A stretch of DNA of 64,000 bases from Methyloversatilis discipulorum (GTDB lineage: Bacteria; Pseudomonadota; Gammaproteobacteria; Burkholderiales; Rhodocyclaceae): contig NZ_ARVV01000001.1 of assembly GCF_000385375.1 (NCBI RefSeq), forward strand, positions 124,001 to 188,000, read 5' to 3'. The notes beneath the pieces were generated by a model. It was not told the origin of the DNA. It searched no databases and was given only the letters and a program-made list of their open reading frames with translations. Shown here in pieces: positions 53,257 through 62,751 of the stretch; the stretch's first letter is position 1, and each line of letters opens with the position of its first letter. A program made the position numbers and the translations under genes.

Positions 53257-54072
53257 ATGAATGGCACCCGATACGCCGCATGCGTTGCCGCATCGGCCTT
53301 GGCGCTGATGCTGCCGGCGATGCCGGCAGGCGCCGACGCGACCGCCGAAGGCATTGCCAAGTACCGCGAGGCACTGGCTGACGGCAATCCCGCCGAACTG
53401 TGGGAAATGCAGGGCGAGGAACTGTGGCGCACCGCGCGCGGCCCGAAGAACGCCTCGCTGGAGAAGTGCGACCTGGGCCAGGGCCCGGGCGTGGTGAAGG
53501 GCGCCTTCGTCACGCTGCCGCGCTACTTCGCCGACACCAAGAGGGTGCAGGACCTCGAATCGCGCCTGCTCACCTGCATGGAAACGCTGCAGGGCATTCC
53601 GGCCGACGAGGTCGCGAAGACGCCCTTCGGCAAGGGCGAGCAGAAGAGCATCGAGGCGCTGGTGGCGTGGATTTCCGCCGAGTCGCGCGGCATGAAGTTC
53701 AACGTGCCGACCTCGCATCCGGAAGAGAAGCGCATGTACGAGATCGGCAAGCGCGCCTTCAACTACCGCGGCGGCACGCACGATTTCGGTTGCGTCACCT
53801 GTCATGGCGAGGACGGCAAGCGCATCCGCCTGCAGGATCTGCCCAACCTGACCAAGGGCCCGGACGCCGCGCGCGGATTCGGCGCATGGCCGGCCTACCG
53901 CGTATCCAGCGGCGAACTGTGGAGCATGCAGCGGCGCCTGAACGACTGCTTCCGCCAGCAGCGTTTCCCTTACCCGCTGTACGGGTCCGACGTGACCATC
54001 GCGCTGTCGGCCTATCTGGGTGTGACCGCCAACGGTGCCGGCGAAAGCACCGCGCCTTCGATCAAGCGCTGA
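53257..54072 (+). CDS. soxA: SoxA, monohaem-type cytochrome subunit
   Basis: 271 residues with a Sec signal (1-27, cut near AGA-DA). One haem site C179-VTCH; the first CxxCH of dihaem SoxA proteins is absent, the region reading EKCDLGQ. The active-site haem ligand cysteine is C231 in RLNDCFRQQ. SoxAX joins thiosulfate to the SoxY cysteine. Chosen ATG at 53257 has GGAGGAAGAG ahead of it; the frame extends to 53158 without a signal. Confidence 0.94.
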   Translation: MNGTRYAACVAASALALMLPAMPAGADATAEGIAKYREALADGNPAELWEMQGEELWRTARGPKNASLEKCDLGQGPGVVKGAFVTLPRYFADTKRVQDLESRLLTCMETLQGIPADEVAKTPFGKGEQKSIEALVAWISAESRGMKFNVPTSHPEEKRMYEIGKRAFNYRGGTHDFGCVTCHGEDGKRIRLQDLPNLTKGPDAARGFGAWPAYRVSSGELWSMQRRLNDCFRQQRFPYPLYGSDVTIALSAYLGVTANGAGESTAPSIKR

Positions 54073-54083
54073 GGAGACGACAC

Positions 54084-54722
54084 ATGAACACCACCTTGCG
54101 CAACACCGCACTCGCGCTCGCCACCCTCGCTACCGTCGCCGGCTGTGCCGGTGGCCGCCCGAGTGCCGAACAGCAGGCGGCGTATGACCGCGACACCGCG
54201 GAAGTGATGGCACGTTCGTTCCGCGAACAGGGCATCGTCAAGACCGACCGCCTGCAGCAGGACGAAGTGATGGCGGCCTGCTCCAAGCACGGCCACCACA
54301 TCGACGACGATCTGCGCGACCGCATCCAGGAAAGCGCGATGGCCGGCATCAAGTGGCCGTCCGACGGCAACTACCTCGGCGACTGGAAGGAAGGCGAGAA
54401 GATCGCGCAGAGCGGTCGCGGCCTGACCTGGAGCGACAAAGCGGGCGATCCGAATGGCGGCAACTGCTACAACTGCCACCGCATCACGAAGAAGGAGATT
54501 TCCTTCGGCACCATCGGCCCCAGCCTCTACCAGTACGGCAAGCTGCACGGCAACACCGAGGCGACGCAGAAATATGTGTGGGGCAAGATCTGGAACCCGA
54601 ACGCCTACACCGCATGTACCAACATGCCGCGCTTCGGTGCGCACGCCATCCTCGACGAGAAGCAGATCCGCCACATCGTGGCCCTGCTGCTCGACCCGAA
54701 GTCGCCGGTCAACGCGGAGTGA
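54084..54722 (+). CDS. soxX: SoxX cytochrome c
   Basis: 212 residues, longer than the roughly 155-residue classical SoxX. A lipobox-like ATVAGCAG at about 17-24 suggests a lipoprotein. An extra N-terminal helical region (about 30-115) precedes the haem site C128-YNCH-132, followed by SFGTIGPSLYQYGKLHG and the Met ligand in TACTNMPRFGAHAILDEKQI. Forms the SoxAX complex. GAGGAG lies before the ATG, 11 bases after soxA. Confidence 0.93.
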   Translation: MNTTLRNTALALATLATVAGCAGGRPSAEQQAAYDRDTAEVMARSFREQGIVKTDRLQQDEVMAACSKHGHHIDDDLRDRIQESAMAGIKWPSDGNYLGDWKEGEKIAQSGRGLTWSDKAGDPNGGNCYNCHRITKKEISFGTIGPSLYQYGKLHGNTEATQKYVWGKIWNPNAYTACTNMPRFGAHAILDEKQIRHIVALLLDPKSPVNAE

Positions 54723-54729
54723 TGCGCCG

Positions 54730-56454
54730 ATGAGCATGCACCGCCGCGAGTTCCTGCAGCTGCTGGCGCTGGCCGGCGCCGGCGGAATGACCTTGCACAA
54801 CGACTTTGCCCGTGCCGCGGCAGCGGCCGGGCAGATGTACGAACTGCCGCGCTTCGGCAACGTGAGCCTGCTGCACATGACCGACTGCCATGCGCAGCTG
54901 ATGCCGATCTACTTCCGCGAGCCGGACGTGAATCTGGGCATCGGCGACATGGCCGGTCGCGCGCCGCATCTGGTCGGCGAGAAATTGCTGAAGCAGTTCG
55001 GCATCGCGCCGGGCACGCCGCAGGCACACGCCTTCACCTACCTCGACTTCGCGCAGGCGGCGAAGACCTACGGAAAGGTGGGCGGCTTCGCCCACCTCGC
55101 CACGCTGGTCAAGCGCATGAAGGCCAGCCGGCCCGGCGCACTGCTGCTCGATGGCGGCGACACCTGGCAGGGTTCAGGCCTGTCGCTGTGGACCAAGGGC
55201 CAGGACATGGTCGATGCCTGCAAGCTGCTCGGCGTCGATGTGATGACCGGCCACTGGGAATTCACCTACGGCGCCGAACGCGTGAAGCAGATCGTCGATG
55301 GCGACTTCGCCGGCAGGATCGATTTCGTTGCGCAGAACGTGAAGACCACCGACTTCGGCGACCAGGTGTTCCCGCCCTTCGTGATCAGGCAGATCAATGG
55401 CGTGCCGGTGGCCATCGTCGGTCAGGCCTTCCCCTACACGCCGATCGCCAATCCGCGCTACTTCACGCCGGAATGGAGCTTCGGCATCAACGACGAGTCG
55501 ATGCAGGAGCATGTCGACGCCGCCCGCGCCAAGGGCGCGCAGGTGGTGGTCGTGCTGTCGCACAACGGCATGGATGTCGACATCAAGATGGCTTCGCGCG
55601 TGCGCGGTATCGACGCCATCATGGGCGGCCACACGCACGACGGTGTGCCGGCACCGGTCATCGTCAAGAACGGCGGCGGCCAGACGCTGGTGACCAACGC
55701 CGGCTCCAACGGCAAGTTCCTCGGCGTGCTGGATTTCGACGTCAAGGGCGGCAAGGTGAGCGACTTCCGCTACCACCTGCTGCCGGTGTTCTCCAACCTG
55801 ATTCCGGCCGATGCCGACATGACCGCGCTGGTGACGAAGATGCGCGCGCCGTATGAGGCGAAGCTGAACGAAAAGCTGGCGGTGACCGAAGGTCTGCTCT
55901 ACCGCCGCGGCAATTTCAACGGCAGCTTCGATCAGCTCATCCTGGACGGGCTGATGAAGATGAAAGACGCCGAAATCGCGTTCTCGCCCGGCTTCCGCTG
56001 GGGCACCAGCCTGCTGCCGGGCGATGCCATCACGATGGAGAACCTGCTCGACCAGACGGCCATCACCTACCCGTACACGACGCTGACGCCGATGACCGGC
56101 GAGTTCATCAAGACGGTGCTGGAAGACGTCTGCGACAACCTGTTCAACCCCGATCCCTACTACCAGCAGGGCGGCGACATGGTGCGCGTCGGCGGGTTGC
56201 AGTACCGCTGCGATCCGACCGCGAAGATGGGCAGTCGCATCAGCGGCATGACCCTCGACGGCAAGCCGCTCGAAGCATCGAAGACCTACCGCGTCGCCGG
56301 CTGGGCGCCGGTGTCGGAAGAGGCGCGGAACGCCGGCGGCGAACCGATCTGGGACCTGATGGCGCGTTACCTGAAGGACGTGAAGACGGTGAAGCCGGTC
56401 AAGCTCAACCTGCCCGAGTTGCAGGGCGTGGCCGGCAACCCGGGGATGGCCTGA
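54730..56454 (+). CDS. soxB: SoxB, thiol sulfate hydrolase
   Basis: 574 residues. Twin-arginine signal (HRREFLQLLALAGAGG), metallophosphoesterase-like domain with LLHMTDCHAQLMPIYFREP, LLDGGDTWQGSGLSLWTKGQDM, VMTGHWEFTYG, LSHNGMDVDI and GGHTHDGVP, the dinuclear manganese ligands, and a C-terminal 5'-nucleotidase-type domain. Removes sulfate from SoxY-bound intermediates. The ATG at 54730 lies eight bases after soxX. Confidence 0.97.
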   Translation: MSMHRREFLQLLALAGAGGMTLHNDFARAAAAAGQMYELPRFGNVSLLHMTDCHAQLMPIYFREPDVNLGIGDMAGRAPHLVGEKLLKQFGIAPGTPQAHAFTYLDFAQAAKTYGKVGGFAHLATLVKRMKASRPGALLLDGGDTWQGSGLSLWTKGQDMVDACKLLGVDVMTGHWEFTYGAERVKQIVDGDFAGRIDFVAQNVKTTDFGDQVFPPFVIRQINGVPVAIVGQAFPYTPIANPRYFTPEWSFGINDESMQEHVDAARAKGAQVVVVLSHNGMDVDIKMASRVRGIDAIMGGHTHDGVPAPVIVKNGGGQTLVTNAGSNGKFLGVLDFDVKGGKVSDFRYHLLPVFSNLIPADADMTALVTKMRAPYEAKLNEKLAVTEGLLYRRGNFNGSFDQLILDGLMKMKDAEIAFSPGFRWGTSLLPGDAITMENLLDQTAITYPYTTLTPMTGEFIKTVLEDVCDNLFNPDPYYQQGGDMVRVGGLQYRCDPTAKMGSRISGMTLDGKPLEASKTYRVAGWAPVSEEARNAGGEPIWDLMARYLKDVKTVKPVKLNLPELQGVAGNPGMA

Positions 56455-56456
56455 CC

Positions 56457-57431
56457 ATGCGCCCGTTGCGTCGCCCGCTGTTCCGATGGCTGCTTGCCAG
56501 CTGCGCACTCCTCCTCGCGCAGTTCGCAGCAGCGGGCGACGCACCCGCCTTGCGCGCACCGCTGAAGCCGGTGCAGGTCGGCCCGCACAGCTGGTTCGTG
56601 CAGGGCGAATCCGGCCCGGCCAGCCTCGCCAACGAGGCGTTCAACTCGAATGCCGGCTTCGTCGTCACCGGCGACGGCGTGGTGGTGATCGACGCGCTCG
56701 GCACGCCCGCGCTGGGCCAGGCGCTGATTGCCGCGATCCGCACGGTGACCGATCAGCCGATCAGGCGCGTGCTGGTCACCCACTACCACGCCGATCACTT
56801 CTACGGCCTGCAGACCTTCAAGGCTGTCGGCGCCGATGTATGGGCGCACCGCGCCGGCCGCGAGTACATCGAGGGCGAAGAGGGGCGCGCCCGGCTCGAA
56901 CAGCGCAGGCGCGACCTCGACCCCTGGGTAGACGCCAACACGCGGCTGGTCGGCGCCGACGTCTGGCTGGAGGGCGACACCAGCTTCCGCATGGGCGACA
57001 TCACCTTCGAGCTGGTCTATCTCGGCCCGGCGCACGCACCGGACGACATGGTCATCGTCGTGCGCGAGGACCGCGTCATCTACTCGGGCGACATCCTGTT
57101 CATCGGCCGCATCCCCTTCGTCGGCGACGCCGACAGCAAGCGCTGGCTCAGTACGATGGAGCAACTGCTGGCGATGAAGCCGGGCACGCTGGTGACCGGC
57201 CACGGCCCGGCATCGACCGACCCGGCGCGCGATCTCGGCATGACCCGCGACTACATCGGCTACCTGCGCGAGCAGATGGGCCGCGCCGTCGCCGAGTTCA
57301 TGCCGTTTGACGAAGCCTACGCGCGCACCGACTGGAGCCGCTGGGAAAAGATGCCGGCCTTCGATGCCGCCAACCGCATCAACGCCTACGGCACCTTCCT
57401 GCGCATGGAACAGGAGGCGCTCGGCAAATGA
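56457..57431 (+). CDS. soxH: SoxH-like periplasmic MBL-fold hydrolase
   Basis: 324 residues. Signal peptide (1-26), then an MBL fold with H109-x-H111-x-D113-H114 (LVTHYHADHFYG) and further ligands in LGPAHAPDD, YSGDILF and VTGHGP. SoxH proteins are common in sox operons but dispensable for thiosulfate oxidation in Paracoccus; substrate unknown. Starts two bases after soxB and overlaps the next gene by four. Confidence 0.9.
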   Translation: MRPLRRPLFRWLLASCALLLAQFAAAGDAPALRAPLKPVQVGPHSWFVQGESGPASLANEAFNSNAGFVVTGDGVVVIDALGTPALGQALIAAIRTVTDQPIRRVLVTHYHADHFYGLQTFKAVGADVWAHRAGREYIEGEEGRARLEQRRRDLDPWVDANTRLVGADVWLEGDTSFRMGDITFELVYLGPAHAPDDMVIVVREDRVIYSGDILFIGRIPFVGDADSKRWLSTMEQLLAMKPGTLVTGHGPASTDPARDLGMTRDYIGYLREQMGRAVAEFMPFDEAYARTDWSRWEKMPAFDAANRINAYGTFLRMEQEALGK

Positions 57432-57913
57432 AGTGGCGTGCCCTCATCGCTGCCGCTGCGCTGGTCGTCTGCCCAGCGCTGGCCGCCAAGCCCGCGCGTA
57501 CCGCTGGCACGACGCTGCCGGTGCTGGTGCACGCGGCGAACGACGCGCGCGAGGCGGCCAATCCGGGCGTGGTGTTCGTCGTGCTGTTCTCCTTGCCCGG
57601 CTGCCACTACTGCGAAGAGGTGCGCAACCACTACCTGGCGCCACTGGCGCGAGACGCCGCAAATCGCGGCCGGCTGGTGGTGCGCGAGATCGACCTGAAC
57701 AGTGCACGCGCGCTGACCGATTTCGATGGCACCTCGACCACGCAGGCCGCCTTTGCCAGACGGCTCAAGGTGCAGTTCGCACCCACCGTGCTGTTCCTCG
57801 ACGCGCGGGGCCAGCAGGTCGCTTCGCCGCTGATCGGCGCCGGCAAGGCGGATTTCTACGGCGCCTACCTGGACGAGGCGATCGCCACCGGATTGAAGGC
57901 TGCGGCGCGATGA
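57428..57913 (+). CDS. soxW: SoxW-like periplasmic thioredoxin
   Basis: 161 residues. Signal peptide (1-20) and a thioredoxin fold with active site C59-HY-C62 in SLPGCHYCEEVR and cis-proline in VQFAPTVLFLD. SoxW is thought to keep SoxY or other sulfur proteins reduced. No soxV (CcdA-like electron donor) is in the window. Overlaps soxH and the methyltransferase gene by four bases each (ATGA). Confidence 0.9.
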   Translation: MKWRALIAAAALVVCPALAAKPARTAGTTLPVLVHAANDAREAANPGVVFVVLFSLPGCHYCEEVRNHYLAPLARDAANRGRLVVREIDLNSARALTDFDGTSTTQAAFARRLKVQFAPTVLFLDARGQQVASPLIGAGKADFYGAYLDEAIATGLKAAAR

Positions 57914-58536
57914 ACGGCCGGGCGAAGACGCACTGGGAAGCGGTGTATGCCCAGCGGACGCCGGACAGCGTGAGCTGGTTCCAGCCGCATGCCGAACACT
58001 CGCTGGAGCTGATCGCCCGCGCCGGCCTTACGCGCGATGCGGCGATCATCGACGTCGGCGGCGGCGCGTCGACGCTGGCCGACGATCTGCTGACGCGTGG
58101 CTATCACGACCTCACCGTACTCGATCTGTCCGCTGCCGCACTGGCTGCGGCGCAGGTGCGGCTCGGCGACGACGCGCGACGGGTGAGCTGGGTCGAGGCG
58201 GACATCACGGCGGTCGATCTGCCGCGCCAGCGCTACGACCTGTGGCACGACCGCGCGGTCTTCCACTTCCTCACTGATGCGGCACAGCGACACGCCTATG
58301 TCGAACGGGTGCTGCAGTCGGTGAAGCCGGGCGGTCACGTCATCGTCGCCACCTTCGCAGAAGACGGGCCGGATCGCTGCAGCGGGCTGCCGGTCATGCG
58401 CTACGGCGCCGACACGCTGCACGCGGAGTTCGGCGCGCCCTTCGAACTGCTGGAACACAGCCGCGAAACGCACCATACGCCGGGCGGCGCCGTGCAGCAG
58501 TTCGTCTATTGCTACTGCCGGCGCTCGGCGAGCTGA
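57910..58536 (+). CDS. SAM-dependent methyltransferase of unknown substrate
   Basis: 208 residues, cytosolic class I methyltransferase: HWEAVYAQRTPDSVSWFQPHAEHSLELI start, SAM motif AAIIDVGGGASTLADDLL, acidic LTVLDLSAAAL and VEADITAVDLP, then DLWHDRAVFHFLTD and GGHVIVATFAEDGP. The family (Methyltransf_25-like) has no fixed substrate; related enzymes include thiol and small-molecule methyltransferases. Its coupling to soxW hints at sulfur chemistry, for example methylating a thiol, but this is speculation. Last gene of the sox operon; stop lies eight bases from the convergent cytochrome. Confidence 0.85.
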   Translation: MNGRAKTHWEAVYAQRTPDSVSWFQPHAEHSLELIARAGLTRDAAIIDVGGGASTLADDLLTRGYHDLTVLDLSAAALAAAQVRLGDDARRVSWVEADITAVDLPRQRYDLWHDRAVFHFLTDAAQRHAYVERVLQSVKPGGHVIVATFAEDGPDRCSGLPVMRYGADTLHAEFGAPFELLEHSRETHHTPGGAVQQFVYCYCRRSAS

Positions 58537-58544
58537 ACCAGACC

Positions 58545-58850
58545 CTATCTGAACTTGTAGAAGCGCTTGTTCAGATAGGCGACGACGTGTGCCTCGTCTT
58601 CCGGAAACCAGCCGGTATTGAGTTGCGAATTGCATACGCTGACCTGGGTGGCCAGCTGCGCCAGTGAATTGACGCGGCGGTCGCTGCGCAGATAGATCTG
58701 GGTTCCGTCTCCGCCGCCGTAGCGATCGTCGTGGCAGCTTTCGCACTGCGCTTCGGTCACCAGTTCTCCGCCCTTGACCGGGTCGGCGGCCTGCAGATAT
58801 GCGGGCAGTGCGCTGCAGGATGCAAGAACAAGCAGTTTCAGCAGCTTCAT
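58545..58850 (-). CDS. Small monohaem cytochrome c
   Basis: 101 residues. Signal peptide MKLLKLLVLASCSALPAYLQA, one haem site CESCH (about 36-40), a cysteine in QVSVCNSQLN and the tail WFPEDEAHVVAYLNKRFYKF. Resembles small periplasmic cytochromes encoded by sox or flavocytochrome clusters; a role as electron acceptor from SoxCD or SoxAX is possible. Converges on the methyltransferase and follows apbC after 38 bases. Confidence 0.85.
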   Translation of the reverse strand: MKLLKLLVLASCSALPAYLQAADPVKGGELVTEAQCESCHDDRYGGGDGTQIYLRSDRRVNSLAQLATQVSVCNSQLNTGWFPEDEAHVVAYLNKRFYKFR

Positions 58851-58888
58851 CCGGACTCTCCCACGCGACCGCCCGGCCGGCGGTGCGA

Positions 58889-59977
58889 TCAGGTGTTCTG
58901 CACGACGATGCTCGGGAACTTGGCCGTCATGTCCTTCGCCTTGTCGGCGATCTTCACCGCAACCTTGCGCGCGATGTCGCGGTAGATTTCGGCGACGCGG
59001 CCATCCGGGTCGGACACCACGGTGGGCTTGCCGGAGTCCGCCTGTTCGCGGATCTGCATCGCCAGCGGCAGCGAACCGAGCACTTCCAGATCGTAGTCGG
59101 CCGCCATGCGTGCGCCGCCGCCCTCGCCGAAGATGTGCTCTTCGTGGCCGCACTTCGAACAGGTGTGCAGGCTCATGTTCTCGACGATGCCGAGGATGGG
59201 AATGCCCACCTTCTCGAACATCTTCAGGCCCTTGCGCGCATCCAGCAGTGCGATGTCCTGCGGCGTCGTGACGATGACCGCACCGGTGACCGGCACCTTC
59301 TGCGCCAGCGTCAGCTGGATGTCGCCGGTGCCTGGCGGCATGTCGATCACCAGGTAGTCGACCTCGTCCCAGCGGGTTTCGGTCAGCAGCTGTTCCAGCG
59401 CCGAGGTCACCATCGGGCCGCGCCACACCATCGGCGTTTCGACGTCGATCAGGAAGCCGATAGACATCGCCTGGATGCCGTAGGCGGTCATCGGCGCCAG
59501 CGACTTGCCGTCCGGCGATTCCGGGCGGCCGGTGATGCCCAGCATCTGCGGCTGCGACGGGCCGTAGATGTCGGCGTCGAGCAGGCCGATGGTCGCACCT
59601 TCGGCGGCCAGCGCCAGCGCCAGGTTAACCGCGGTGGTGCTCTTGCCGACGCCGCCCTTGCCGGAAGCGACGGCGATGATGTTCTTGACGCCGGGCAGCA
59701 GCTTCACGCCGCGCTGCACCGCGTGCGACACGATCTTCTGCGTCACGCTGACGCTGACGTTGCCGACACCCGGAATCGCGCGCAGACAGGCGATGGCGAG
59801 ACGGCGCAGGTGGTCCATCTGACTTTTCGCCGGATAGCCCAGTTCGATGTCGACCGACACGTCGGCGCCGTCGATGCGGATGTTCCGCGCGCTGCGCGTG
59901 CTGACGAAATCCTTGCCGGTATTCGGGTCTATCAGTTCCTTGAGCGCGCTCTGGACCTGGGCTTCGGTGATGGACAT
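58889..59977 (-). CDS. apbC: Iron-sulfur cluster carrier protein ApbC/Mrp
   Basis: 362 residues from the ATG at 59977 (a TTG at 59983 is in frame). An N-terminal MIP18/DUF59 domain (about 1-85) precedes a P-loop domain with ASGKGGVGKSTTAVNLA (106-113), DADIYGPSQP, IDMPPGTGDIQL and the cluster-binding CxxC in HTCSKCGHEEHIFGEGGG. Delivers iron-sulfur clusters to apo-proteins. Divergent from metG. Confidence 0.96.
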   Translation of the reverse strand: MSITEAQVQSALKELIDPNTGKDFVSTRSARNIRIDGADVSVDIELGYPAKSQMDHLRRLAIACLRAIPGVGNVSVSVTQKIVSHAVQRGVKLLPGVKNIIAVASGKGGVGKSTTAVNLALALAAEGATIGLLDADIYGPSQPQMLGITGRPESPDGKSLAPMTAYGIQAMSIGFLIDVETPMVWRGPMVTSALEQLLTETRWDEVDYLVIDMPPGTGDIQLTLAQKVPVTGAVIVTTPQDIALLDARKGLKMFEKVGIPILGIVENMSLHTCSKCGHEEHIFGEGGGARMAADYDLEVLGSLPLAMQIREQADSGKPTVVSDPDGRVAEIYRDIARKVAVKIADKAKDMTAKFPSIVVQNT

Positions 59978-60039
59978 GGACAACTCCGTACGCTGGGCAG
60001 CCGCCGTCGCGCCTCGTGCGCGCCTGTCGCGAAATACCC

Positions 60040-60066
60040 GATCAATTTACTAAAGTATAACCGATA
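60040..60066. promoter_or_regulatory. AT-rich divergent promoter region between apbC and metG
   Basis: The most AT-rich part of this 170-base gap. It holds TATAAC (60056-60061) for metG and, on the minus strand, TATACT (60054-60059) for apbC, so two -10 elements overlap on opposite strands. The matching -35 sequences are poor. Confidence 0.45.
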
Positions 60067-60147
60067 CACCCGCGCCCCGTGGCGCAGCCGCGTGCGGGCA
60101 GTAGAATTGCGGGTTTCCCCGCTTTGGCTGTCACTTCGCCCTCCATC

Positions 60148-62298
60148 ATGTCCCGCCGCCGCCTGCTCGTCACCAGCGCCCTGCCTTACGCCAACGGCGC
60201 CATTCACCTCGGCCACCTGGTCGAATACATCCAGACTGACATCTGGGTGCGCTTCCAGCGCATGCGCGGCCACGAGGTGCACTACGTCGGCGCCGACGAC
60301 CAGCACGGCACGCCCATCATGCTGCGCGCCGAGAAGGAAGGCATCACGCCGCGCGAGCTGGTCGAGCGCGTGCTGCACGAGCACGCCCGCGACTTCTTCG
60401 GCGGCCTCGACGTGCAGGCCGCGTGGAAGAAGGGTGCCGGCGAACTGGGCGGTTTCCTGGTCAGTTTCGACAACTACCACCAGACCGATTCCGACGAGAA
60501 CCGCGCCTTCTGCGAAGACATCTACGCCAAGTTGAAGGCTGGGGATCTGATCGCCCAGCGCTCGGTCGAGCAGTTCTACGACCCGGTGAAGGAAATGTTC
60601 CTGCCGGACCGCTTCATCAAGGGCGAGTGCCCGAAGTGTTCGGCCAAGGACCAGTACGGTGATTCCTGCGAAGTGTGCGGCGCCACCTATGCGCCGACCG
60701 AACTGAAGAACGCCTATTCGGTGGTGTCGGGCGCGGCGCCGGAGCGGCGCGCCAGCGAGCACTACTTCTTCCGGCTGTCGGCGCCGCAGTGCGAGAACTT
60801 CCTGCGCGACTTCACGCAGGGTTCGAACCGGCTGCAGCCGGAAGCGGCGAACAAGATGAAGGAATGGCTGGGCGAGCCGGGCGACAACCGCCTGTCCGAC
60901 TGGGACATCTCGCGCGACGCGCCCTACTTCGGCTTCCGCATCCCGGGCACCGACAACAAGTTCTTCTACGTCTGGCTGGACGCGCCGGTCGGCTATTTCG
61001 GCAGCTTCCGCAACTACGTCGCGAAGCAGAAGGCGCTCGGCCATGACATCGACGAGGCGGACTTCCTCGATGCCGCAGCCGCGAAAGCGGCCGGTACCGA
61101 GATGGTCCATTTCATCGGCAAGGACATCCTGTACTTCCACGCGCTGTTCTGGCCGGCCATGCTGGAGCACTCGGGCTACCGCACGCCGACGCAGATCAAC
61201 GCACACGGCTTCCTGACCGTGAATGGCGAGAAGATGAGCAAGAGCCGCGGCACCTTCATCACCGCGCAGAGCTACCTCGACCTCGGCCTGAATCCGGAAT
61301 GGCTGCGCTATTACTACGCGGCCAAGCTGAACGGTTCGATGGAAGACATCGATCTGAACCTCGACGACTTCGTCGCGCGGGTGAATTCCGATCTGGTCGG
61401 CAAGTACATCAACATCGCCAGCCGCTGCGCCGGCTTCATCAGCAAGCGCTTCGCCGGCACGCTGTCGGCGCCGACCGTGCCTTTCCACTGGCACGAGGCG
61501 TCGATCCGCGACGCCTACGAGTCGCGCGACTACGCGCGCGCGCTGCGAGAGGTGATGGCCTGCGCTGACCAGGCGAACGTGTTCGTGAACGACCACGCGC
61601 CCTGGGTGCTGGCCAAGCAGGACGGCCAGGACGAAAAGCTGCAGTCGGTGTGCAGTACCGCGCTAGAACTGTTCCGCCAATTGTCGGTGCTGCTCAAGCC
61701 GGTACTGCCGCATCTGGTGGCCGAGGTAGAGCGCTTCCTGAATATCGCGCCGCTGGGTTGGGACGACTTCGGCTCGACTCTCAAGGCCGGCCACACCATC
61801 AACGAATACAAGCACCTGATGACCCGCATCGACCCCAAGCAGGTGGTCGCGCTGGTCGACGCCAACAAGGAATCCCTGGGGAGTACCCAAGCCCCCGCCG
61901 CCGCGCCGGCCAAGACCGATGCACCGAAGAGGGCCGACGCGCCGGCTGCCGATAACGGCGCTCATATCTCGATCGACGACTTCTCCAAGGTCGAACTGCG
62001 CATCGCGAAAATCGTCGCCGCCGACCATGTCGAGGGCGCGGACAAGCTGTTGCGCCTGCAACTGGATATCGGTGAGGACAAGCCCCGCCAGGTGTTCGCC
62101 GGCATCAAGTCGGCCTACGATCCGGCCGCGCTGGTCGGGCGGCTGACCGTGATGGTGGCCAATCTGGCGCCGCGCAAGATGAAGTTCGGCATGTCGGAGG
62201 GCATGGTGCTGGCTGCCTCCGACGACAAGGGCGAGGTGCCGGGCCTGTTCATCCTGTCGCCGGATTCCGGCGCGCAGCCGGGCATGCGCGTCAAGTAA
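60148..62298 (+). CDS. metG: Methionyl-tRNA synthetase
   Basis: 716 residues. Class I catalytic core with [11 protein letters not shown] (HIGH), four-cysteine zinc knuckle [30 protein letters not shown] (KMSKS), anticodon-binding helical domain, an Ala/Pro linker near 575-600, and a C-terminal EMAP-like tRNA-binding domain ([21 protein letters not shown]) for dimerisation. The ATG at 60148 matches the family start [16 protein letters not shown]. Adjacent to apbC, a frequent proteobacterial pairing. Confidence 0.98.
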   Translation: MSRRRLLVTSALPYANGAIHLGHLVEYIQTDIWVRFQRMRGHEVHYVGADDQHGTPIMLRAEKEGITPRELVERVLHEHARDFFGGLDVQAAWKKGAGELGGFLVSFDNYHQTDSDENRAFCEDIYAKLKAGDLIAQRSVEQFYDPVKEMFLPDRFIKGECPKCSAKDQYGDSCEVCGATYAPTELKNAYSVVSGAAPERRASEHYFFRLSAPQCENFLRDFTQGSNRLQPEAANKMKEWLGEPGDNRLSDWDISRDAPYFGFRIPGTDNKFFYVWLDAPVGYFGSFRNYVAKQKALGHDIDEADFLDAAAAKAAGTEMVHFIGKDILYFHALFWPAMLEHSGYRTPTQINAHGFLTVNGEKMSKSRGTFITAQSYLDLGLNPEWLRYYYAAKLNGSMEDIDLNLDDFVARVNSDLVGKYINIASRCAGFISKRFAGTLSAPTVPFHWHEASIRDAYESRDYARALREVMACADQANVFVNDHAPWVLAKQDGQDEKLQSVCSTALELFRQLSVLLKPVLPHLVAEVERFLNIAPLGWDDFGSTLKAGHTINEYKHLMTRIDPKQVVALVDANKESLGSTQAPAAAPAKTDAPKRADAPAADNGAHISIDDFSKVELRIAKIVAADHVEGADKLLRLQLDIGEDKPRQVFAGIKSAYDPAALVGRLTVMVANLAPRKMKFGMSEGMVLAASDDKGEVPGLFILSPDSGAQPGMRVK

Positions 62299-62311
62299 GA
62301 AGCGCGTGGCG

Positions 62312-62605
62312 ATGGACGAGAGCGAGGTCGAAGCGCTGCATTTTGCGATCAGCGGTCGCGTGCAGGGGGTGTTCTTCCGCGCGTCCATGGTCGAGGAAGC
62401 GCGTCGCCTCGGACTGACCGGCTGGGTGCGCAATCGCCGCGACGGCTCGGTCGAGGCTTATGCCGTCGGTCGTCCGGCGGCACTCGATGCGCTGGTGGCC
62501 TGGGCCGAGACCGGCCCGCCGGCCGCCCGCGTCGACGCATGCATCGTGTCGCCGGCGGAGGCCGACGCCGCACTGCACGACTTCACGCAAGCCGCCACGG
62601 CCTGA
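62312..62605 (+). CDS. acyP: Acylphosphatase
   Basis: 97 residues: [27 protein letters not shown] carries the catalytic Arg (FFRAS) and Asn (VRN), then [10 protein letters not shown]. Hydrolyses acyl phosphates; cellular role unclear. The ATG at 62312 is preceded by AAGAAG; a GTG at 62306 would add two residues. Thirteen bases after metG, so possibly cotranscribed. The C-terminus departs from the usual family ending but the fold is complete. Confidence 0.92.
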   Translation: MDESEVEALHFAISGRVQGVFFRASMVEEARRLGLTGWVRNRRDGSVEAYAVGRPAALDALVAWAETGPPAARVDACIVSPAEADAALHDFTQAATA

Positions 62606-62751
62606 GCTTTCGCCCGCAAACCACCCGGCAAACCCGCGCCACTTGGTGCACTGCCGCCATGGCAGCGCGTCATGACTTCCTTTCCGCACAGGTCTAGCTT
62701 TCACATCAGGCGCGCACATGGACGCGACCCACACATGTGGAGGAGACAACC

